Counted from the first letter of the stretch, positions 15,924 through 26,004 are shown. The stretch is DNA of 64,000 bases from Thiodiazotropha sp040506775 (GCA_040506775.1 JBEVWC010000007.1:1-64000), one strand, 5' to 3'. Numbers and translations are program-made. The notes: generated by a model from the letters alone, not told the origin.

Positions 15924-16874
15924 ATGCAACTGGTCCGCGGCCTCCACAATCTGAAATCCGACCACCACGGGTGTGTGGCCACCATCGGTAATTTCGACGG
16001 GGTGCATCTGGGGCATCAATCGGTGTTTCGTCACCTGATGGAGCAGGGGCGCAGCCTCGACCTGCCCACCACCGTGGTGACCTTCGAACCCCAGCCCCGG
16101 GAGTTCTTCCAGCCGGATAATGCCCCAGCCAGGTTGACCCGGCTGCGGGAGAAACTGATGGCCATCGAGGCCACCGGGGTGCAGCGGGTGGTGGTGCTGG
16201 AGTTCAACAAGCGCCTGGCGGCCATGCCCGCCGAGGCGTTCGTGCAGGAGCTGCTGGTGGAGGGTCTGGGGGCACGGTTTCTCTCCGTGGGCGACGACTT
16301 CCGTTTCGGTCGTGGCCGGGCGGGGGATTTCGAGCTGTTGCAGTCGCTGGGCAAACAGCACGGCTTCGAAGTCGAAAACATGAACACCTACAAGCTGGAT
16401 GCGGACCGGGTAAGCAGCACACGGATCCGCGAACTGTTGACCCAGGGCGACCTGAATGCCGCGGCGCAATGCCTTGGGCGCCCCTACCGGATCTGCGGGC
16501 GGGTCGCGCATGGCCATAAGCGGGGTCGTACCATCGGGTTCCCGACCATGAACATCGACCTGCACCGCAGGGTCACACCTCTGAATGGTGTGTTTGCGGT
16601 CACTGTCATCGGTCTGGATGACCGGCCCCTGCCCGGTGTGGCGAACATCGGCGTGCGGCCAATGGTCACCGGAGACAATCACTACCTGCTCGAGGTGCAC
16701 CTGTTCGATTTCGACCGGCGTGTCTATGGCGAGCATATCCAGGTGGAGTTTGTGCAGAAGCTGCGGGAGGAGGAACGCTTCGAATCCTTCGAGGCCCTGC
16801 GGCAGCAGATCTGGCGCGATGCGGACGCAGCCCGCGAAATTCTCGGCGTGGCTTTGCGCCCGACCCAAAATTAA
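15924..16874 (+). CDS. ribF: bifunctional riboflavin kinase / FAD synthetase
   Basis: Converts riboflavin to FMN and then FAD using ATP. The protein has 316 residues. The N-terminal nucleotidyltransferase domain contains GNFDGVHLGHQ (about 22-32, HxGH-like ATP site) and SSTRIRELL. The C-terminal flavokinase domain contains GRTIGFPTMNI (about 197) with the PTMN-type loop, and GVANIGVRP. It lies between murJ and ileS. Confidence 0.96.
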   Translation: MQLVRGLHNLKSDHHGCVATIGNFDGVHLGHQSVFRHLMEQGRSLDLPTTVVTFEPQPREFFQPDNAPARLTRLREKLMAIEATGVQRVVVLEFNKRLAAMPAEAFVQELLVEGLGARFLSVGDDFRFGRGRAGDFELLQSLGKQHGFEVENMNTYKLDADRVSSTRIRELLTQGDLNAAAQCLGRPYRICGRVAHGHKRGRTIGFPTMNIDLHRRVTPLNGVFAVTVIGLDDRPLPGVANIGVRPMVTGDNHYLLEVHLFDFDRRVYGEHIQVEFVQKLREEERFESFEALRQQIWRDADAAREILGVALRPTQN

Positions 16875-16918
16875 GTTTCAATACGCTATTTTTCCGGACC
16901 CCTCGACAGGCAGCCTCA

Positions 16919-19741
16919 GTGAGCGATTACAAGCAGACTCTCAATCTCCCGAATACCGATTTCCCGATGCGGGGCAATCTGGCTCAACGCGAGCCGGAGA
17001 TGCTGAAAAAATGGCAACAGCAGGATCTGTACGGGAAGATTCGCGAGATTGCCGCAGGACGGCCCAAGTTTCTGCTGCACGACGGTCCTCCCTACGCGAA
17101 CGGGGATATCCATCTGGGGCATGCGGTCAACAAGATTCTCAAGGACATCATCATCAAAAGCCGCACCCTGGACGGTTTCGATGCTCCTTATGTACCGGGC
17201 TGGGACTGTCATGGTCTGCCCATTGAACTGCAGGTCGAGAAGAAAATCGGCAAGCCGGGCAAGAAGGTGACCACCGGACAGTTCCGTGCCGCCTGCCGGG
17301 AATACGCGGCGAAACAGGTGAACGGCCAGCGTGAGGATTTCAAGCGTCTCGGTGTGCTGGGTGACTGGGATCATCCCTACCTCACCATGGATCACCGTTT
17401 CGAGGCGGATATCATCCGCGCGCTGGGCAAAATCGTGGCCAACGGGCATGTGCAGAAGGGTTACAAGCCGGTCCACTGGTGTACCGATTGCGGTTCCGCG
17501 CTGGCGGAGGCCGAGGTGGAGTATCAGGACAAGGACTCCTTCGCCATCGACGTGGCGTTCCGGGTTCTCGATGAGGCAGGGCTGTTGCAGCGCTGTCATC
17601 ATGTTCCGGAGGGCGGCGGGGAAGGTCCCCTGTCCATTGTGATCTGGACCACCACCCCCTGGACCCTGCCGGCCAATCAGGCGGTGGCGCTGAATCCCTC
17701 CTTCGATTACGCCGTGGTGGCCTTCGACACTGAACAGGGCCCGCGTCGCTTGGTGGTGGCCGAGGACATGCTCAAGGATGTCATGGACCGCTACGGGATC
17801 ACCGCCTACAAGGTGGTGGCCTATGCCAAGGGCGAGGCCTTCGAGGGGCTGATGCTGCAGCACCCGTTCTATGATCGCCAGGTGCCGGTCATTCTGGGCG
17901 AACACGTTACCCTGGACGCGGGTACCGGTGCGGTGCATACCGCCCCGGGTCACGGCCTGGAGGACTATGTGGTGGGGCTGCGCTACAAACTCCCGGTGGA
18001 CAACCCGGTGGACGGCAACGGCTGTTTTGTCGAGGGTACGGAGCTGTTTGCCGGACGCCATGTGCTGTCCGCCAATGAGTCGGTCATCGAGGTGCTGAAA
18101 CAGCGCGGTGCGCTGATGCACGAGGAACGTCTGCGCCACAGCTATCCCCACTGCTGGCGCCACAAGACCCCGATCATCTTCCGCGCCACGCCCCAGTGGT
18201 TCATCAGCATGGAGCGTAACGGTCTGCGGGATGCCGCGCTGCGTGAAATCGAGAAGGTCAGCTGGATGCCCGACTGGGGCAAGGCCCGCATCAAGGGCAT
18301 GGTGGAGAACCGTCCCGACTGGTGTATCTCGCGGCAGCGCACCTGGGGTGTGCCGATCACCCTGTTCCTGCACAAACAGAGCGGTGAGTTGCATCCCGAC
18401 ACCGCGCGACTGATCGAACAGGTCGCGCAGCAGGTGGAGCAGCAGGGTTTCGAGGCCTGGTTCAATCTCGACAAGGAGACCCTGCTGGGCGAGGCCGCGG
18501 CCGAATACGAACAGGTCACTGATACCCTGGATGTGTGGTTCGATTCCGGTGTCTCCCACCACTGTGTGCTGGAGGCGCGCAGCGGACTGGGGTTTCCCGC
18601 CGATCTCTATCTGGAGGGGTCTGATCAGCATCGGGGATGGTTCCAGTCCTCGCTGATGACCTCGGTGGCGATGAATGGCTGCGCCCCCTATCAACAGGTG
18701 CTGACCCATGGCTTCACCGTGGATGCCGAGGGCCGCAAGATGTCCAAGTCCCTGGGCAACGTGATTGCACCGCAAACCGTACTCAAGACCCTGGGTGCGG
18801 ACATCATCCGCTTGTGGGTGGCCGCCACCGACTACCGCAACGAGATGACTGTCTCCGACGAGGTGCTGAAGCGTACCGCGGACGCCTATCGGCGCATCCG
18901 CAACACCGCTCGTTTTCTGCTTTCCAACCTCAACGGCTTCGATCCCGCGCAGAATCTGCTGCCCGCCTCCGAAATGATCGCACTCGATCGCTGGGCGGTG
19001 GATCGCGCACTGCGCCTGCAGAAAGAGATCGTCCAGGCCTACGGGGAGTACCAGTTCCACTACGTCTACCAGAAGATTCACAACTTCTGTGTCAATGAGC
19101 TGGGCGGTTTCTATCTGGATATCATCAAGGACCGGCAGTACACCACCCAGGCGGACAGCCTGCCCCGGCGTTCCTGCCAGACCGCCATGTATCACATCAT
19201 CGAGGCGATGGTGCGCTGGATGGCGCCGATCCTGAGCTTCACCAGCGACGAGATCTGGTCATCAATTCCCGGTGCGCGCAGTGACAGCGTGCTCCTGGAG
19301 ACCTGGTACGACCGGTTGCATGCCCTGGATGCCCAGGATCCCTTCGACAGCGCCTTCTGGACCCAGATCATTCAGGTCAGGGAGTCCATCGGCAAGGCGA
19401 TGGAGGCATTTCGCTCGGCCGGTAACTCTTCTCTCGACGCGCAGGTGGTCATCTATTGCGACGGGGCGTTGAAACAGGCGTTGGACCAGTTGCAGGATGA
19501 ACTGCGCTTTGTGTTGATCACCTCCGAGGCGCAGGTGCGGCCCCTTGAGGAGAAACCGGCGGATGCGATTGCCGACGAGACCCTGGGCATTGCGGTACAG
19601 GTCCAGGCCTCACCCTTCAACAAGTGTGTGCGTTGCTGGCACCATCGGGAGGATGTGGGGCAAAACCCGGAGCATCCGGAACTGTGCGGTCGCTGCGTCG
19701 AGAACGTGGTGGGCTCCGGCGAACCCCGCCGGTTTGCCTGA
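16919..19741 (+). CDS. ileS: isoleucyl-tRNA synthetase
   Basis: Charges tRNA-Ile with isoleucine. The 940-residue length is typical of the bacterial form. The class I signature appears as PYANGDIHLGHA (about 57-68) and the KMSKS loop as KMSKSLGN (about 607). The editing domain lies between them (TTTPWTLPANQAV). A C-terminal zinc finger, CVRCWHHREDVG...CGRCVENV, marks the zinc-containing, mupirocin-sensitive type. The start is GTG at 16919. lspA follows after 23 bases in the conserved ileS-lspA pair. Confidence 0.97.
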   Translation: MSDYKQTLNLPNTDFPMRGNLAQREPEMLKKWQQQDLYGKIREIAAGRPKFLLHDGPPYANGDIHLGHAVNKILKDIIIKSRTLDGFDAPYVPGWDCHGLPIELQVEKKIGKPGKKVTTGQFRAACREYAAKQVNGQREDFKRLGVLGDWDHPYLTMDHRFEADIIRALGKIVANGHVQKGYKPVHWCTDCGSALAEAEVEYQDKDSFAIDVAFRVLDEAGLLQRCHHVPEGGGEGPLSIVIWTTTPWTLPANQAVALNPSFDYAVVAFDTEQGPRRLVVAEDMLKDVMDRYGITAYKVVAYAKGEAFEGLMLQHPFYDRQVPVILGEHVTLDAGTGAVHTAPGHGLEDYVVGLRYKLPVDNPVDGNGCFVEGTELFAGRHVLSANESVIEVLKQRGALMHEERLRHSYPHCWRHKTPIIFRATPQWFISMERNGLRDAALREIEKVSWMPDWGKARIKGMVENRPDWCISRQRTWGVPITLFLHKQSGELHPDTARLIEQVAQQVEQQGFEAWFNLDKETLLGEAAAEYEQVTDTLDVWFDSGVSHHCVLEARSGLGFPADLYLEGSDQHRGWFQSSLMTSVAMNGCAPYQQVLTHGFTVDAEGRKMSKSLGNVIAPQTVLKTLGADIIRLWVAATDYRNEMTVSDEVLKRTADAYRRIRNTARFLLSNLNGFDPAQNLLPASEMIALDRWAVDRALRLQKEIVQAYGEYQFHYVYQKIHNFCVNELGGFYLDIIKDRQYTTQADSLPRRSCQTAMYHIIEAMVRWMAPILSFTSDEIWSSIPGARSDSVLLETWYDRLHALDAQDPFDSAFWTQIIQVRESIGKAMEAFRSAGNSSLDAQVVIYCDGALKQALDQLQDELRFVLITSEAQVRPLEEKPADAIADETLGIAVQVQASPFNKCVRCWHHREDVGQNPEHPELCGRCVENVVGSGEPRRFA

Positions 19742-19764
19742 GCGGGCTCTGAGGGAGTATCGGG

Positions 19765-20247
19765 ATGATACGTTGGTTGTGGTTGTCGTTGCTGGTGATC
19801 CTGCTCGATCAGTCCACCAAGCAACTCGCCGAGTCGATGCTGACCCTGTATGAGCCGCTCAGGGTGACGGGTTTTTTCGATCTGACCCTGCTCTATAACA
19901 AGGGTGCTGCGTTCAGTTTTCTGAGTGACCAGGGGGGCTGGCAACGCTGGTTCTTCGTCGCCCTGGCAACCGCTGTCAGCCTGGGCATGACGGTGTGGCT
20001 GTATCGTCTCTCCGCCGCGGAAAAATGGGTTGCGGTAGCGGTCTCCCTGATCATCGGTGGGGCAATCGGAAACGTCATCGACCGGGTACTGTTTGGCCAG
20101 GTGATCGACTTTCTCCATTTTCACATCAATCAGCACTACTGGCCGGCCTTCAATATCGCTGACTCCGCCATCACCATCGGGGTTGGGCTGATGATCCTGG
20201 ATGCCCTGGTGTTGTCCAGGAAGCGTGAAACCTCCACGTCCCTGTAA
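19765..20247 (+). CDS. lspA: lipoprotein signal peptidase (signal peptidase II)
   Basis: An inner membrane aspartyl protease of 160 residues with four transmembrane helices. It cleaves lipoprotein signal peptides after lipid modification. Conserved boxes are visible: LDQSTKQLAE (about 14), YNKGAAFSFLSD (about 48), the first catalytic aspartate in NVIDRVLFGQVIDF, and the second in FNIADSAITIG. GGGAG precedes the ATG. It is the last gene of the murJ-ribF-ileS-lspA run; the usual following fkpB-ispH pair is absent. Confidence 0.97.
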   Translation: MIRWLWLSLLVILLDQSTKQLAESMLTLYEPLRVTGFFDLTLLYNKGAAFSFLSDQGGWQRWFFVALATAVSLGMTVWLYRLSAAEKWVAVAVSLIIGGAIGNVIDRVLFGQVIDFLHFHINQHYWPAFNIADSAITIGVGLMILDALVLSRKRETSTSL

Positions 20248-20282
20248 GCGGAACCTGGGCGTATGTCGATGCCCTCGGCGGT

Positions 20283-20915
20283 CTAACGGCATATCATCGA
20301 GACACGTAGATCCTCTCCAGGATCGGCGATCTGTCCTTCATCCAACGGTTTGATGCAGTAGGTGTAACCCCAGTCCGTAACCACCCGGGTGGTACCGTCC
20401 GCACGAACAGAGACTCCCGCTGATTCCTGCTTCGGGTTCAATGCCCGGTTGAGACGGGCCGAAACGGATTTATGATCCGGAAGGCTGATCCGCTCGGATG
20501 CATCCGTAACTGTCCTGCCCATTTCCCGGGCAACCTGTTCCGCTGACCGAAGCAGGACCTGCGCGGAAGGATGGTGTTGAGGAGTGGTTTTGTTTGTCGG
20601 GACATTCGTCCTGGATTTTGGATGTGGTTTTTTTGGCAGCCTGGCTTCAGGCTTGACTGAGTGTGGGTCTACGGGTGTGGGATGAGGGATATCACTGGGA
20701 GGTGCAGGATCAGACGTGGCAGGTTCGATCCACTGGAGCTTGAGTCTGAGCGTTTTTTCGCTTGTCCGATTTTTGTCCATGGAGGCAGTGAGATCCATTG
20801 AACTGGCCAGCCACCAGGACACCAGCAGGTGTATCCCCAGGGAGGCCGTCAGGGCTCCTGTTAATCCGATGTTGATCGCGACCTGCTTCCGTTCGAAGGA
20901 TTGGGAACTTTCCAT
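20283..20915 (-). CDS. hypothetical membrane-anchored protein, TonB-like layout
   Basis: I do not recognise this 210-residue protein. It has a short cytoplasmic N-terminus, one membrane helix (about 15-38, ending HLLVSWWL), then a periplasmic proline-, lysine- and histidine-rich linker (about 65-120), an alpha-helical stretch, and a compact C-terminal part with VRADGTTRVVTDWGYTYCI and a final MICR. The two C-terminal cysteines could form a disulfide. The anchor-linker-domain layout resembles TonB, TolA or energy-transducing proteins, but no TonB C-terminal signature is present. It is convergent with lspA and upstream of nothing on its strand. Confidence 0.7.
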   Translation of the reverse strand: MESSQSFERKQVAINIGLTGALTASLGIHLLVSWWLASSMDLTASMDKNRTSEKTLRLKLQWIEPATSDPAPPSDIPHPTPVDPHSVKPEARLPKKPHPKSRTNVPTNKTTPQHHPSAQVLLRSAEQVAREMGRTVTDASERISLPDHKSVSARLNRALNPKQESAGVSVRADGTTRVVTDWGYTYCIKPLDEGQIADPGEDLRVSMICR

Positions 20916-21138
20916 GGATCGAGTCCTAGTCTTTCGGCCTGAGACAGAATATCACATGGGCGGTTCCTCCTTTTTTCCACTCTCTGATGCCTGCGTCAAG
21001 GCTTGCTGGCCCTCCAGCATCTACGAGTCCTTTTCAAGGGCTCTGCTTTGCTTCAGTCAGGCTGCGGTCAGCGGCTCAGCAGGTTGAGTGCGGTTTGGGA
21101 TCAAGGCACTCTGATTCGGCAATCCCGAACAGGTATTG

Positions 21139-23964
21139 TCAGGTTTTGCTCAGGTGCTTCTTGAGATATGTGCCGGTATGGGAAGCGTCGATCTGCATCA
21201 GCGCCTCGGGCGTGCCTGTGGCGATGATCTCGCCACCCCGGTCGCCACCCTCCGGGCCCAGGTCGATGATCCAGTCGGCGGTTTTGATCACATCCAGATT
21301 GTGCTCGATGACCACCACCGTGTTGCCGTGGTTGCGCAATCGGTGGAGTACCTCGAGCAGATGATTTACATCGTGAAAATGCAGTCCGGTGGTGGGTTCG
21401 TCGAGGATGTAGAGGGTATTGCCCGTATCCCGCTTGGAGAGTTCCCGGGAGAGCTTGACCCGCTGGGCCTCGCCACCCGACAGGGTGGTTGCGTTCTGTC
21501 CCAGGGAGATATAGGAGAGTCCCACGTCCATCAGGGTCTGTAACTTGCGGTGCAGAGGCGGCACCGCCTGGAAGAAACCCAGTCCCTCCTCCACGGTCAT
21601 CGACAGCACCTCGTCGATGGTCTTGCCCTTGTAGTGGATCTCCAAAGTCTCCCGGTTGTAGCGTTTCCCCTTGCAGACATCGCACTGCACGTAGACATCG
21701 GGCAGGAAGTGCATCTCCACCTTGATCACCCCGTCTCCGCTGCAGGCCTCGCAGCGTCCGCCCTTGACGTTGAAACTGAAGCGTCCGGGCGTATAGCCCC
21801 GGGAACGGGCCTCGTGGGTGGCGGCGAAGAGTTCCCGGATCGGGGTGAACAGGCCGGTGTAGGTGGCGGGATTGGAGCGGGGGGTGCGCCCGATCGGGCT
21901 CTGATCGATGTCGACCACCTTGTCGAAATGCTCCAGCCCACGGATCTCCTGGTAGGGCGCGGGGGAGGTGTTGGCCTTGTTCAGCGCGGCCGCGCTGATC
22001 GGGTAGAGGGTGTCGTTGATCAGAGTGGACTTGCCGGAACCGGAGACCCCGGTGATGCAGCAGAAGCTGCCGATCGGAATCGCCAGGTCCACCGACTTGA
22101 GATTGTTGCCGCTGGCACCCAGGAGTTCCAGACAGTGGCTCGGGTCGATCTCGGTGGTGCGGGGCGGGGTTTCTATGCAGCGTTTGCCGCTCAGGTACTC
22201 TCCGGTGAGAGAATCGGCGCATTGGGCGACCTGTTCGGCGGTGCCCTGGGTGATGATGCGACCGCCATGCACACCCGCGCCGGGGCCGATGTCCACCACA
22301 TGGTCCGCGCTGCGGATGGCGTCTTCGTCGTGCTCCACCACAATCACCGTGTTGCCCAGATCCCGCAGGTAGACCAGGGTGTCGAGCAGGCGCTGGTTGT
22401 CCCGTTGGTGCAGACCGATGGAAGGTTCGTCCAGCACGTACATCACCCCCACCAGGCCGGCGCCGATCTGACTGGCCAGGCGGATCCGCTGGGCCTCGCC
22501 TCCGGACAGGGTATCGGCGCTGCGATCCAGGGTCAGGTAGTCGAGTCCCACGTTGACCAGGAAATGCAGCCGCTGATCGATCTCTTTGAGGATCTTGGCG
22601 GCGATCTCGCCCCGCTTGCCACTCAGGTTCAGATTGGAGAGGCTCTGCTGAGCCTGGCCGATGGGCATCTTTGCCACCTCGGGCAGGGTGTAGGCCTCGA
22701 TGAATACATGCCGGGCCGCCTGGTTGAGACGTGAACCGGAGCAGTCGGGACAGGGCTGGCTGGAGATGTAGCGGGAGAGTTCCTCGCGCACCGCGTTGGA
22801 ATCGGTCTCCCGGTAGCGGCGCTGCATGTTGGGAATGATCCCCTCGAAAGGGTGTCGTTTCTTCACCGAGCGGCCCCGGTCGTTGTAATAGCTGAACTCG
22901 ATCTCCTCTTCGCCACTGCCGCTGAGGATCACCTCGCGGACCGATTGTTTGAGCCGCTCCCAGGGGGTCTCCGGATCGAATCCCAGATGCCGCCCAAGGG
23001 AGGCGATCATCTGGTAATAGTAGGCGTTGCGCCGGTCCCAGCCGCGCACCGCGCCTCCCGCCAGGGAGAGTTCCGGGTGACCCACCACCTTGTCCGGGTC
23101 GAAGAACTGTTCGATCCCCAGACCGTCGCAGGTGGGACAGGCCCCGGCCGGGTTGTTGAAGGAGAACAGACGGGGCTCGAGTTCCTGCAGGCTGTAGCCG
23201 CAGTGGGGACAGGCGAAGCGGGAGGAGAACAGCCACTCCGGCCGGCTGCCGTCCATCCAGGCGACCCGCACCAGCCCGTCGGCCAGGTTGAGCGCGGTTT
23301 CGAAGGATTCCGCCAGTCGGGTCGAGAGGTCGTCGCGCACCTTGAAGCGGTCGACCACCACATCGATGGAGTGCTTCTTGTGCAGTTCCAGGGGCGGTAC
23401 GTCGTCGAGCTCCTGGACCTCCCCGTCGATACGTGCGCGGATGTAGCCCTGGGCGCGCAACTCCTGAAGCAGCTTCAGGTGTTCCCCCTTGCGGTCCTGT
23501 ACCACCGGGGCGAGCAGCATCAGGCGCTCCCCCTCGGGCAGGGCCAGCACCTGATCGACCATCTGGCTGATGCTCTGGGCGGCCAGTTCGATATCGTGTT
23601 CGGGGCAGCGGGGCATCCCCACCCGGGCGAACAGCAGGCGCAGGTAATCATAGATTTCGGTGATCGTGCCGACCGTGGAGCGGGGATTGTGGGAGGTGGT
23701 CTTCTGCTCGATGGAGATCGCGGGGGAGAGCCCCTCGATGTGGTCCACATCCGGCTTTTCCATCAGCGACAGAAACTGCCGGGCGTAGGCGGAGAGGGAC
23801 TCCACGTAACGCCGCTGACCCTCCGCATAGATGGTGTCGAAGGCAAGCGAGGATTTTCCAGAACCCGACAGGCCGGTGAAGACGATCAGCTTGTCCCGGG
23901 GCAGTTCGAGATCGATGTTCTGCAGATTGTGGGTGCGGGCGCCGCGAATGCTGATGATGTCCAT
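21139..23964 (-). CDS. uvrA: excinuclease ABC subunit A
   Basis: The DNA damage-recognition ATPase of nucleotide excision repair. At 941 residues it is one longer than the E. coli protein. The N-terminal Walker A is GLSGSGKSS (about 31). The first zinc module CPHCGYSLQ...CPTCDGLG is near 250-285 and a second, CEACSGDG...CDVCKG, near 740. Both ABC signatures LSGGEAQR are present, followed by YVLDEPSIGLH and YILDEPTTGLH. I chose the ATG of MDIISIRGA because the upstream in-frame extension is unlike any UvrA. It is divergent from the MFS gene. No LexA box with CTGT-N8-ACAG is visible upstream. Confidence 0.97.
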   Translation of the reverse strand: MDIISIRGARTHNLQNIDLELPRDKLIVFTGLSGSGKSSLAFDTIYAEGQRRYVESLSAYARQFLSLMEKPDVDHIEGLSPAISIEQKTTSHNPRSTVGTITEIYDYLRLLFARVGMPRCPEHDIELAAQSISQMVDQVLALPEGERLMLLAPVVQDRKGEHLKLLQELRAQGYIRARIDGEVQELDDVPPLELHKKHSIDVVVDRFKVRDDLSTRLAESFETALNLADGLVRVAWMDGSRPEWLFSSRFACPHCGYSLQELEPRLFSFNNPAGACPTCDGLGIEQFFDPDKVVGHPELSLAGGAVRGWDRRNAYYYQMIASLGRHLGFDPETPWERLKQSVREVILSGSGEEEIEFSYYNDRGRSVKKRHPFEGIIPNMQRRYRETDSNAVREELSRYISSQPCPDCSGSRLNQAARHVFIEAYTLPEVAKMPIGQAQQSLSNLNLSGKRGEIAAKILKEIDQRLHFLVNVGLDYLTLDRSADTLSGGEAQRIRLASQIGAGLVGVMYVLDEPSIGLHQRDNQRLLDTLVYLRDLGNTVIVVEHDEDAIRSADHVVDIGPGAGVHGGRIITQGTAEQVAQCADSLTGEYLSGKRCIETPPRTTEIDPSHCLELLGASGNNLKSVDLAIPIGSFCCITGVSGSGKSTLINDTLYPISAAALNKANTSPAPYQEIRGLEHFDKVVDIDQSPIGRTPRSNPATYTGLFTPIRELFAATHEARSRGYTPGRFSFNVKGGRCEACSGDGVIKVEMHFLPDVYVQCDVCKGKRYNRETLEIHYKGKTIDEVLSMTVEEGLGFFQAVPPLHRKLQTLMDVGLSYISLGQNATTLSGGEAQRVKLSRELSKRDTGNTLYILDEPTTGLHFHDVNHLLEVLHRLRNHGNTVVVIEHNLDVIKTADWIIDLGPEGGDRGGEIIATGTPEALMQIDASHTGTYLKKHLSKT

Positions 23965-24049
23965 AGACGGGTCGTGTGAATACTGCATTGAATTGAGCGA
24001 ACCTGATACTATACGCCCTCTTTCAATTCGCTGGCAAAGTGACGGACAG

Positions 24050-25432
24050 ATGACGAGCAAGCAGGGTGACCGTAGCGGACTCAATGCCGAAGAACGGCGT
24101 GCGGCGTATGCGCTGTCGGGTATTTTCTCATTGCGCATGCTGGGGTTGTTCCTGATCCTGCCGGTGTTCGCGCTGTACGCGGAAGGGCTTCCCGAACACA
24201 CCCCGATGCTGGTGGGTCTGGCCATCGGGATCTACGGACTGACCCAGGCCCTGTTGCAGATCCCCTTCGGCATGCTCTCCGACCGGGTCGGGCGCAAGCC
24301 GGTGATCGTCGGCGGATTGCTGCTGTTCGCCCTGGGCAGTGTGGTGGCGGCGAGTGCGGAAACCATCCACGGCATCATCATCGGCCGCGCCCTGCAGGGC
24401 AGTGGCGCCATCGCCGCGGTGATCATGGCCCTGGCGGCGGACCTGAGCCGTGAACAGCGCCGTCTGAGGATGATGGCGATCATTGGCATCAGTATTGGTA
24501 TGGCCTTCGCCGTGGCGCTCATCATGGGGCCGATTCTGAATGCCTGGATCGGTGTCCCGGGCATCTTCTGGCTGACCTCGGTACTCGCGTTCATCGGTAT
24601 CGGAATCGTGCTGTTCGTGGTGCCAAATCCCCGCGAGAGTCACCGTCACCGGGATGCCGAGGCGGTCCCGGGCCAGTTCGGCAAGGTGCTGTCGAACAAG
24701 GATCTGCTTCGCCTGGATCTGGGCATCCTCACCCTGCACATGTGCCTCACCTCGGTATTTCTCGCCTACCCGCTGGCGCTGCGTGACCTGGGCCTGCCAA
24801 GCGAGAGCCACTGGCACGTCTACCTGCCGGTGATGCTGGCGTCGATGTTTCTGATGGTGCCCTTCGTGATCATTGCCGAGAGCAAGCACCAGATGCGGGG
24901 GGTGTTTCTCGGCGGTATCGCAACCCTCGGCCTGTCCGTGCTGCTGTTGTTCGGCTTCGATCACAAACTGATCGCCATGGTGATCGCCCTGGGTCTGTTC
25001 TTCACCGCGTTCAACCTGCTCGAGGCGACCCTGCCTTCACTGATCGCCAAGGTCGCCCCGGGCCAGTACAAAGGTACCGCGATGGGGGTCTATTCCAGTT
25101 CCCAGTTCACCGGCGCCTTCCTCGGCGGTGTGCTGGGGGGTTGGTTTCACACCCACTACGGCAATCCGGGTGTCTACCTGATGTGCGCCGGGATGATCCT
25201 GGTGTGGCTGTTGATCGCCTGGGGCATGTCTGACCCCAACTACCTGAGCAACTATCTGTTGCCGGTGGGGACGCTGGATGAACAGGAGATTCCTGATGTT
25301 ACCGCCCGGCTGTTGGCGATCGAGGGGGTCAGCGAGGCGGTGATCATTCCGGAGGACGGGATCGCTTATCTCAAAGTCGATCTTTCGGTGGTGGATCCGG
25401 AAGCCCTGGATGGATATGTCGCAGCCGGGTGA
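24050..25432 (+). CDS. MFS transporter with C-terminal cytoplasmic domain (YajR-like)
   Basis: A 12-helix major facilitator of 460 residues. The motif A segment GMLSDRVGRKPVIVGG (about 80) follows the second helix, and LQGSGAIAAVIMALAADL marks helices 4-5. After the twelfth helix a soluble tail of about 70 residues (LPVGTLDEQEIPDVTARLLAIEG...EALDGYV) looks like a small ferredoxin-like domain, as in YajR. Position and direction match the conserved uvrA(reverse)-MFS-ssb arrangement of pseudomonads. I chose the ATG at 24050; the longer frame runs into uvrA. The substrate is unknown. Confidence 0.9.
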   Translation: MTSKQGDRSGLNAEERRAAYALSGIFSLRMLGLFLILPVFALYAEGLPEHTPMLVGLAIGIYGLTQALLQIPFGMLSDRVGRKPVIVGGLLLFALGSVVAASAETIHGIIIGRALQGSGAIAAVIMALAADLSREQRRLRMMAIIGISIGMAFAVALIMGPILNAWIGVPGIFWLTSVLAFIGIGIVLFVVPNPRESHRHRDAEAVPGQFGKVLSNKDLLRLDLGILTLHMCLTSVFLAYPLALRDLGLPSESHWHVYLPVMLASMFLMVPFVIIAESKHQMRGVFLGGIATLGLSVLLLFGFDHKLIAMVIALGLFFTAFNLLEATLPSLIAKVAPGQYKGTAMGVYSSSQFTGAFLGGVLGGWFHTHYGNPGVYLMCAGMILVWLLIAWGMSDPNYLSNYLLPVGTLDEQEIPDVTARLLAIEGVSEAVIIPEDGIAYLKVDLSVVDPEALDGYVAAG

Positions 25433-25548
25433 GGTACACTGGGCGGCGCTTTTTGCCCGCAATCGGACGGTGTCCTGGCAAATGCCCGGGGAAGGAAATG
25501 TTCAATGCTCCAATGGAAGGGGCTGTAATCTGCTGTGGAGAATGACTG

Positions 25549-26004
25549 ATGGCTCGTGGAATCAATAAAGTAATACTGATCGGTAACCTGGGAAAGGATC
25601 CGGAGACCCGCTACATGCCCAGCGGCGGCGCGGTGACCAATGTCACCCTGGCAACCTCTGAGACCTGGAAGGACAAGAACAGTGGCGAGCAGCAGGAACG
25701 GACCGAGTGGCACCGGGTGGTGTTCTTCAACCGTCTGGGTGAGATTGCCGGCGAATACCTGCGCAAGGGTTCCAAGATCTATGTCGAGGGCAGCCTGAGA
25801 ACCCGTAAATGGCAGGGCCAGGATGGTCAGGATCGTTACACCACGGAGATCGTTGCCAGCGAGATGCAGATGCTCGACAGTCGCGGTGGCAGCACCTCCT
25901 TCGATGCCCCGCAGCCCCAGAGCAGCCAGCCTTCACGGTCACCCTCCTCGTCGGTACCCCCGTCCTATCCGGACAGCGATTTCGACGACGATATTCCGTT
26001 CTGA
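25549..26004 (+). CDS. ssb: single-stranded DNA-binding protein
   Basis: Protects single-stranded DNA in replication and repair as a tetramer. The protein has 151 residues: an OB-fold beginning MARGINKVILIGNLGKDPETRY, then a low-complexity linker rich in Q, S and P (about 118-143), and the acidic tip SDFDDDIPF that recruits partner proteins. A good start lies within AATGACTGATGG context. Its place after the uvrA-linked MFS gene is conserved. Confidence 0.98.
   Translation: MARGINKVILIGNLGKDPETRYMPSGGAVTNVTLATSETWKDKNSGEQQERTEWHRVVFFNRLGEIAGEYLRKGSKIYVEGSLRTRKWQGQDGQDRYTTEIVASEMQMLDSRGGSTSFDAPQPQSSQPSRSPSSSVPPSYPDSDFDDDIPF

Noticed and set aside
16916..19195. A 759-codon frame antisense to ileS
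   Set aside because: Long only because of high GC content; the sense strand encodes a complete isoleucyl-tRNA synthetase.
21101..23236. A 711-codon alternative frame over uvrA
   Set aside because: Its product is R-, G- and P-rich and repeats no family; uvrA in the other frame is complete.
23831..24049. Extended N-terminus for the MFS gene and for uvrA
   Set aside because: The two extensions overlap each other's genes in opposite directions and look unlike either family; the internal ATGs fit family length.
23965..24049. LexA box between uvrA and the MFS gene
   Set aside because: No CTGT-N8-ACAG motif is found in the intergenic region.
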